DNA of 10,922 bases from Thermoplasmata archaeon (GTDB taxonomy: Archaea; Thermoplasmatota; Thermoplasmata; Thermoplasmatales; GCA-001856825), in NCBI GenBank assembly GCA_021793855.1, contig JAJYRY010000028.1, forward strand, positions 1 through 10,922, written 5' to 3'. This document shows, one piece after another, positions 7,241 to 10,922 of the stretch. The number at the start of each line of letters is the position of its first letter. The first letter of the stretch is position 1. Made by a program: the position numbers and the translations under genes. The notes beneath the pieces are model-generated. The model was not told where the DNA came from. It was given only the letters and a program-made list of their open reading frames with translations, and did not search any database.

Positions 7241-7435
7241 TCAGCAGCATCCGCCACCGTGAGAGTGCCCCATCGACCCGTGCACAAATTTATGCGGGTC
7301 TGAATCAAACTGCTTCTTACAGGCGTCGGAGCAAAAATAGTACGTCTTCCCCATGTGTTCAGACTTCAAAGCTGAACCAGAATCTACACTCATTCCGCAC
7401 ACCAAATCTTTCTCCGTTTGTTTCTTTTCAAACAT
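7241..7435 (-). CDS. copM: Small YHS/TRASH copper chaperone-like protein (CopM/CopZ-type)
   Basis: A 64-residue soluble protein that is nearly all metal-binding domain. The YHS/TRASH pattern is Cys13 in VCGMSVD, then Cys35 and Cys39 in YYFCSDACKKQF (C-x21-C-x3-C). It resembles the N-terminus of the copper ATPase encoded directly after it, suggesting duplication or domain exchange. After the domain comes a tail rich in ligands (His48, His52, HGSMGHSHGGGCC to the end), which could hold further metal. The expected role is carrying Cu+ to the ATPase or buffering it, as proposed for CopM in Sulfolobus and CopZ in Ferroplasma. It is separated by 28 bases from copA and preceded by its own promoter region. 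A weak GGTGGA lies close to the ATG. The name follows context, and the metal has not been shown. Confidence 0.87.
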   Translation of the reverse strand: MFEKKQTEKDLVCGMSVDSGSALKSEHMGKTYYFCSDACKKQFDSDPHKFVHGSMGHSHGGGCC

Positions 7436-7464
7436 GATTCCACCAATACTAAATTGTGTGTAGA

Positions 7465-7485
7465 TATTAAATCATATTTTATGCA
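7465..7485 (-). promoter_or_regulatory. AT-rich core promoter of the copM-copA operon
   Basis: On the minus strand two overlapping TATA candidates occur, CATAAAATATG and TTTAATATC. They would place the transcription start about 7-20 bases before the ATG at 7435, leaving a short leader with the GGTGGA element. Which box is used cannot be decided by eye. Confidence 0.45.
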
Positions 7486-7493
7486 TCATGCAC
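7483..7493. promoter_or_regulatory. Palindrome TGCATCATGCA, candidate operator
   Basis: A perfect 5+1+5 dyad directly upstream of, and touching, the TATA region of the copM-copA promoter, where a regulator could act on TBP/TFB binding. No experimental motif is known to me that matches it. Confidence 0.35.
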
Positions 7494-7529
7494 AATCGAC
7501 TCCCTTTACACAAGTCAGACGTGTGATAC

Positions 7530-7573
7530 ACTGATTCTTAGCTATAAGAGAGCGTCCCACTGTAAGAATCAGT
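7530..7573. repeat. Perfect 11-bp inverted repeat with 22-base spacer
   Basis: ACTGATTCTTA at 7530-7540 is exactly mirrored by TAAGAATCAGT at 7563-7573. Arm centres are about 33 bases apart, near three helical turns, so both half-sites face the same side of the DNA. It lies between the regulator stop and the copM promoter. It could be an operator with spaced half-sites or a hairpin ending the regulator mRNA. No T-run follows it in the regulator's direction, so intrinsic termination is less likely. Confidence 0.6.
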
Positions 7574-7577
7574 CGTG

Positions 7578-7589
7578 GTGAGATCTCAC
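7578..7589. repeat. 12-bp perfect palindrome over the regulator stop codon
   Basis: GTGAGATCTCAC is fully self-complementary and includes the regulator's TGA (7586-7588). It lies five bases from the 11-bp inverted repeat. It may be part of a compound hairpin or operator, or chance. Confidence 0.35.
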
Positions 7590-8107
7590 TTCTCTAATCT
7601 AGTCAATTTTTTGTTCAGGTCACTTTTGCAGTTTTCGCAGCATGCATAGTATTCATGATTCTTGTACTTCACTATCAGGACTTCATCCTTTATTTCTTTG
7701 CCACAATAGTCACAGTAGGTACTGACGTTCGTAGCGACGTTATCAAAGTTCTGTCTCCTGTTCACAATATCAACACTGTTGTACTTGATACTCCTCTTGA
7801 GCAGATCCATTTTACACAGAACAACATACTTGCCATTGGCCAGTTCAAGGACTTCTATTCTGTCGCCTTCTGGTATCTGTTCCAGGTCGTCGATCTCCAG
7901 AAGTATCATTTTTTCATCTTCAGGAGGTGAAACATTGACCGTGAAGCGGATAATCACCTTTTGGGAGGTAAGGGATTTTATTGCCGCACGAACTGTGTTT
8001 CTGTTGAGATTGGTAACCTTCGCTATTTCGTTGACAGTCAGTCTTGAGTTTTCAACAAGGGTTCTTAGAACTTTTGATTCGTTTTGAGAAAGGTTGATTT
8101 TTGGCAT
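7586..8107 (-). CDS. copT: Copper-responsive HTH regulator with C-terminal TRASH domain (CopT/CopY-like)
   Basis: A 173-residue predicted cytoplasmic DNA-binding sensor. Residues 4-54 form an Lrp/MarR-like winged helix-turn-helix (QNESKVLRTLVEN, then LTVNEIAKVTNLNRNTVRAA). A middle region (55-125) is predicted beta-rich and of unknown role. The C-terminus is a TRASH domain with Cys132 and Cys135 (CDYCGKEI) and Cys156, Cys157 and Cys160 (ACCENC), fitting C-x20-C-x3-C. Domain order and the copM-copA neighbours match CopT of Sulfolobus and the CopY regulator of Ferroplasma. Whether it activates or represses is not readable from sequence, though CopT-type proteins are known to respond to copper through the Cys motif. 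The ATG at 8107 is preceded by CGGTGAA as Shine-Dalgarno. A nested dyad over its promoter suggests autoregulation. Its gene is 150 bases upstream of copM. Confidence 0.87.
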   Translation of the reverse strand: MPKINLSQNESKVLRTLVENSRLTVNEIAKVTNLNRNTVRAAIKSLTSQKVIIRFTVNVSPPEDEKMILLEIDDLEQIPEGDRIEVLELANGKYVVLCKMDLLKRSIKYNSVDIVNRRQNFDNVATNVSTYCDYCGKEIKDEVLIVKYKNHEYYACCENCKSDLNKKLTRLEK

Positions 8108-8122
8108 AACTTCACCGTTTAG

Positions 8123-8163
8123 TTAGTCATCCCTCAAGAATAAATCTTGTGCGTACTGACTAA
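8123..8163. promoter_or_regulatory. Nested dyad over the regulator's promoter, candidate autoregulatory operator
   Basis: Outer arms TTAGTCA (8123-8129) and TGACTAA (8157-8163) enclose inner arms CAAGA (8135-8139) and TCTTG (8145-8149). Both pairs are perfect and share a centre near 8142-8143. The middle contains the best TATA-like box for the regulator gene (minus strand GATTTATTC, about 26 bases before a start near 8116). Binding here would directly block or modulate TBP. Confidence 0.5.
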
Positions 8164-8324
8164 ATTTTAAACCAATAGTAACCATCCTGATTATTTTATT
8201 AGCATCAAATAGCCGGCTCATCTTTAAGGTGTCGAATAGCACTTAATTGGTATCACTTTCATTCCTATTGTTGACCTTTTTCCAGCGATAGGCAGAAGCC
8301 TGTTTTGGCATTTTGGATAGCGTT

Positions 8325-8334
8325 AGTATTTATC
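8325..8334 (+). promoter_or_regulatory. TATA-like box of the transsulfuration operon
   Basis: AGTATTTATC is centred about 25-26 bases before the ATG at 8355, giving a leaderless transcript. The upstream in-frame TTG at 8313 would place this box inside the gene, which argues against that longer start. Confidence 0.5.
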
Positions 8335-8354
8335 TTAGTGCTACTTCTAACCTC

Positions 8355-9323
8355 ATGCAAATTTTCAATGATGTTACTGAATTAATAGGCAATACGCCCA
8401 TTGTCAGGATAAATAAGGTAGTGCAAGGGAAGGTGAATATTTTTGCAAAGTTGGAATTCTTCAATCCCGGTGGAAGTATCAAGGATAGGATGGCTCTTTT
8501 CATATTAAACGAAGCAGAGAAGAAAGGATTGAATGGAAAAGAGATTGTTGAGAATTCGTCAGGCAACACAGGTGCCGCACTTGCAATGATTTCAGCAGTG
8601 AAGGGGTACAAAACCACCATAACGATACCTGACAAGATGAGCTCCGAAAAAGTCGAATTGATCAAAGCATTTGGGGCCCAAGTTGTGGTAACAAAGACTG
8701 ATGTGCCATATGATTCTGAGGAGAGCTACTATAGCGTCGCAAGGAGGATTTCGAAGGAAAGGGGCGCATTCTACCCGGATCAGTATAACAATCCAGACAA
8801 CATCAAGTGCCATTATGAAACAACTGGACCAGAAATTTGGAGACAAATGGAAGGAAAGATAGACATACTGATAGCTGGAATTGGGACAGGAGGTACTATT
8901 TCAGGAGCGGGAAAATATCTGAAAGAGATGAATCCTAAAGTTAAGGTGATTGGTGTGGATCCTGAGGGCTCAATTTTTTACGACTATTTCAAGAGCGGTA
9001 AGATAATTGAACCTCACACTTACAAAGTTGAAGGCATAGGAGAGGATTATCTAGTAAAGGCAGTGGATTTTTCGGTCATAGATGACATCATAAGGGTGAA
9101 CGATAAGGAGTCATTCTTAATGGCAAGAAGGCTTGCAAGAGAGGAAGGCATATTCGCTGGTGGCTCAAGTGGATCGGCAATGGTTGCAGCACTAAGAGTA
9201 GCTGCAAACAACAAAAACAAGAATATTCTATCTATATTCCCCGACTCTGGTTATAGATATATGAGCAAGATTTACAACGATGAATGGATGGAGAAATACG
9301 GATTTTCGGAGGAGGAAGCATGA
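8355..9323 (+). CDS. Cystathionine beta-synthase-like / cysteine synthase PLP enzyme
   Basis: A 322-residue fold-type II PLP enzyme. It has the PLP lysine Lys43 in PGGSIKDR, the substrate loop SSGNTG (68-73), phosphate-cup GTGGT (177-181) and GSSGS (270-274), and PDS (296-298). The C-terminus PDSGYRYMSKIYNDEWM is more like cystathionine beta-synthase catalytic cores than like OAS sulfhydrylase CysK. There is no heme domain and no C-terminal CBS-pair regulator, so it would be the catalytic core alone. It would join serine (or an activated serine) with homocysteine, or act on O-acetyl/O-phosphoserine with sulfide. The following gene for a gamma-lyase-like enzyme favours cystathionine formation. 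The ATG at 8355 was chosen for the family N-terminus (DVTELIGNTP) and the leaderless promoter. It overlaps the next gene by ATGA. Confidence 0.85.
   Translation: MQIFNDVTELIGNTPIVRINKVVQGKVNIFAKLEFFNPGGSIKDRMALFILNEAEKKGLNGKEIVENSSGNTGAALAMISAVKGYKTTITIPDKMSSEKVELIKAFGAQVVVTKTDVPYDSEESYYSVARRISKERGAFYPDQYNNPDNIKCHYETTGPEIWRQMEGKIDILIAGIGTGGTISGAGKYLKEMNPKVKVIGVDPEGSIFYDYFKSGKIIEPHTYKVEGIGEDYLVKAVDFSVIDDIIRVNDKESFLMARRLAREEGIFAGGSSGSAMVAALRVAANNKNKNILSIFPDSGYRYMSKIYNDEWMEKYGFSEEEA
9308..9315 (+). promoter_or_regulatory. Shine-Dalgarno site of the second transsulfuration gene
   Basis: The purine run GGAGGAGG lies inside the end of the upstream gene, four bases before ATG 9320. It supports that start over the in-frame ATG at 9284, which would add 12 residues before the family start. 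Confidence 0.6.
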
Positions 9324-10468
9324 AATTCTCTACTAAAGCAATTCACGTGGGTGAAGAACCTAACTACGAAGTTAATGGAGAGGTAGTGTCTCCAATTCAT
9401 CTCTCCACTACCTTTGCTAGGAGGTACCCTGAGGTGCCTACGAAAGGGTACGAATACACCAGGACTTCTAATCCAACTAGAGGTGCACTGGAAAAGAAAC
9501 TCGCATCTCTCGAAGAGGGCAGATTCGGATTGGCTTTTGCATCTGGGCTTGCTGCAGAAACATCCCTGCTATTGGCTCTTCTAAAGAAAGGTGATACTAT
9601 ATTGGCATCGGATGATCTGTACGGCGGAACCAGACGCATATTTGAAAGCGTTATCAAGAAGTTTGGAGTGGATTTCAGGACTGTAGACTTCACGAGTACT
9701 GCCTCATTTGAGACAGAAGCAAGAAGTTCACGTATAATCTGGGTTGAGACCCCGTCCAATCCATTGCTGAAGATAATCGATATCGCGAAACTTTCGAAAA
9801 TGGCACATGAAAATGGGTCGTTGCTCGTTGTGGATAACACTTTTGCCACTCCGTTCTTCCAGAATCCTTTGAAGTTTGGCAGCGATGTGGTTGTTCACAG
9901 CACTACGAAGTACATAAGCGGGCATAGCGATACCCTTGGAGGGGGCATTGTCACAAACGACGATGAGTTATTTGAGAAATTAAAATTTCATCAGAACGCT
10001 GTGGGGGCAGTTCTGAGCCCCTTCGACAGCTACATGACGATGAGAGGTATCAAGACCCTTTCAGTAAGAATGAGGGAGCATGAAAAGAACGCGATGAGAA
10101 TTGCGGAATACCTTCTGGAAAAGAACAAAGTGAAAAAGGTTTATTATCCTGGTTTAGAAGACCACTTCAATCACGAGGTTGCAAAGAGCCAGATGAAGGG
10201 GTACGGTGGAATAGTTTCATTTGCTCTTGACCTTGATAGAGAAGGGATACGAAGATTCTTAGGGAACCTCAAGTACATCACCCTGGGTGAGAGTTTGGGC
10301 GGAGTAGAGTCTTTAATTGAAGTTCCATCGTTGATGACTCACGCTAGTGTCCCAAGAGAGGTAAGGGAACAGATGGGAATTATAGACAATCTCGTCAGGT
10401 TTTCAGTTGGGATCGAAGACGTAGATGACTTAATTGAGGACTTAGAAAGTGCCTTTGGAGCAATATGA
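9320..10468 (+). CDS. Cystathionine gamma-lyase/gamma-synthase family PLP enzyme
   Basis: A 382-residue fold-type I PLP enzyme of the Cys/Met metabolism family, of normal length. Seen: YTRTSNPTR (46-54) contacting PLP of the neighbouring subunit, SGLAA (75-79), Tyr101 in DLYGG for ring stacking, Asp172 in VVDNTFATPFFQNP, the PLP lysine Lys197 in HSTTKYISGHSD, and the C-terminal SLGGVESLIEVPSLMTHASV (325-344) with the substrate-carboxylate arginine Arg360 in VRFSVG. The C-terminus looks most like cystathionine gamma-lyase, which cleaves cystathionine to cysteine, 2-oxobutyrate and ammonia. Gamma-synthase or homocysteine-forming sulfhydrylase cannot be excluded from motifs alone. The ATG overlaps the upstream stop (ATGA), so the two enzymes are made together, giving a reverse transsulfuration pair. 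The protein is cytoplasmic and expected to be a homotetramer. Confidence 0.9.
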   Translation: MKFSTKAIHVGEEPNYEVNGEVVSPIHLSTTFARRYPEVPTKGYEYTRTSNPTRGALEKKLASLEEGRFGLAFASGLAAETSLLLALLKKGDTILASDDLYGGTRRIFESVIKKFGVDFRTVDFTSTASFETEARSSRIIWVETPSNPLLKIIDIAKLSKMAHENGSLLVVDNTFATPFFQNPLKFGSDVVVHSTTKYISGHSDTLGGGIVTNDDELFEKLKFHQNAVGAVLSPFDSYMTMRGIKTLSVRMREHEKNAMRIAEYLLEKNKVKKVYYPGLEDHFNHEVAKSQMKGYGGIVSFALDLDREGIRRFLGNLKYITLGESLGGVESLIEVPSLMTHASVPREVREQMGIIDNLVRFSVGIEDVDDLIEDLESAFGAI

Positions 10469-10687
10469 CTTAATTACTACCTCTCTCAGCAGTCAAAAAC
10501 AGCCATCAGTGCGAGTTACATAGGAGCTGAAATGACGAGAGAATTCTCGGATTTGAGACTTGTCAAAGTGGCAAAGTTGTTGAAAGCTAGACCTATGTTG
10601 ATGTTCAAGTCAAGAACAAACAGATCTCGAACTTAAAGATGAATCTTCTTTTATGGTTGAAAATACTCATGCATGTGAGCAATAAAC
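10469..10687 (+). other. Intergenic stretch with a short open frame (ATG 10532 to TAA 10636)
   Basis: The frame following the lyase stop stays open for 55 codons, ending at TAA 10634-10636. An internal ATG at 10532 has AGGAG at a plausible distance and would encode 34 residues (MTREFSDLRLVKVAKLLKAR then basic). It could be a tiny basic protein, an eroded gene end or chance. Nothing else was recognised before the promoter region near 10649-10656 (TTTTATGG). Confidence 0.2.
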
Positions 10688-10922
10688 ATGCGGAAAGGAA
10701 ACGACCCACACAACCAGAACTCGGGAGAAGTATCTGGCAAAACTGTGTACAGATCGGTTCTTGAGACCGTAGTAAGCGCACTTCTTGCTCTGTCCTCGGT
10801 CATTCTCATATTTACAACCATTATCTTGATTCCTATCCTCTACAAAGTAAACCCCTTTTCAATATTCTCATTGAAAGCGCAGACGGATTGGTATCTTCTT
10901 ATTGGACTCATATTTTCAGTGC
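10688..10922 (+). CDS. N-terminal part of a membrane protein, possibly an ABC transporter permease
   Basis: The gene runs off the window after 78 codons. A hydrophilic N-terminus (about 23 residues, rich in Asn, Lys, Gly) is followed by one long hydrophobic helix (about 28-52, LALSSVILIFTTIILIPILY) and, after a linker, the start of a second (from about residue 70, WYLLIGLIFSV). This spacing, with a short helix, linker and then further helices, resembles PstC-like permeases of phosphate ABC transporters, but no signature motif lies within the visible part, so the family is not established. The ATG is supported by TTTTATGG about 36 bases upstream, implying a leader of roughly 10 bases. Confidence 0.55.
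   Translation, partial: MRKGNDPHNQNSGEVSGKTVYRSVLETVVSALLALSSVILIFTTIILIPILYKVNPFSIFSLKAQTDWYLLIGLIFSV

Noticed and set aside
7530..7573. Intrinsic terminator of the regulator
   Set aside because: There is no T-run after the hairpin in the regulator's direction, and the loop is long. Kept as operator or hairpin of unknown role.
8313..8354. TTG start for the CBS-like gene
   Set aside because: The added segment contains the TATA-like box, and the family start matches ATG 8355.

Overview
The window reads as chromosome of an acidophilic archaeon, most likely in the Thermoplasmatales or a close relative. That placement is inference. It rests on archaeal-type promoters (TATA-like boxes about 26 bases before start codons, several of them implying leaderless mRNAs), short genes of archaeal style, mixed leaderless and Shine-Dalgarno starts, and a copper-resistance cluster built like those known from Sulfolobus and Ferroplasma (TRASH-domain regulator, small TRASH/YHS metallochaperone, copper P-type ATPase). 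No rRNA, tRNA, CRISPR array or intact insertion sequence was seen.

Layout. Positions 1-723 hold a decayed gene on the minus strand (one frameshift, one in-frame stop, cut by the window edge) with unusually many CGN arginine codons. Positions 868-3390 hold a sugar-nucleotide module: a HddC-like nucleotidyltransferase (+) convergent with an overlapping gmhA-hddA pair (-). Together these would cover three of the four steps from sedoheptulose 7-phosphate to a nucleotide-activated heptose. No GmhB-type phosphatase is visible. Positions 3422-3845 look like a second decayed gene. A small membrane protein (3845-4462, +) then converges with a 48-residue coiled-coil protein (4502-4648, -) that is easy to miss because of its size.

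Positions 4841-8107 (-) form the copper module. The order of transcription is a regulator with an N-terminal HTH and a C-terminal TRASH domain, a 64-residue YHS/TRASH protein with a His/Cys tail, a 689-residue Cu+ ATPase with its own N-terminal YHS domain instead of an HMA domain, and a 101-residue HesB-like protein joined to the ATPase by an ATGA overlap. Three consecutive genes therefore carry the same small metal-binding fold. Candidate operators are present: a nested dyad over the regulator's own promoter, a perfect 11-bp inverted repeat with a 22-base spacer after the regulator, and an 11-bp palindrome beside the TATA region of the YHS-copA promoter.

Divergent from the regulator, 8355-10468 (+) encodes a cystathionine beta-synthase-like PLP enzyme and a cystathionine gamma-lyase/synthase-like PLP enzyme that overlap by ATGA, a likely transsulfuration operon making cysteine. 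The window ends inside a membrane-protein gene starting at 10688.

The sequence gives three testable linkages: heptose activation for surface glycans, copper sensing, trafficking and export, and cysteine supply. The last lies divergently next to the copper regulator, but co-regulation is not demonstrated.
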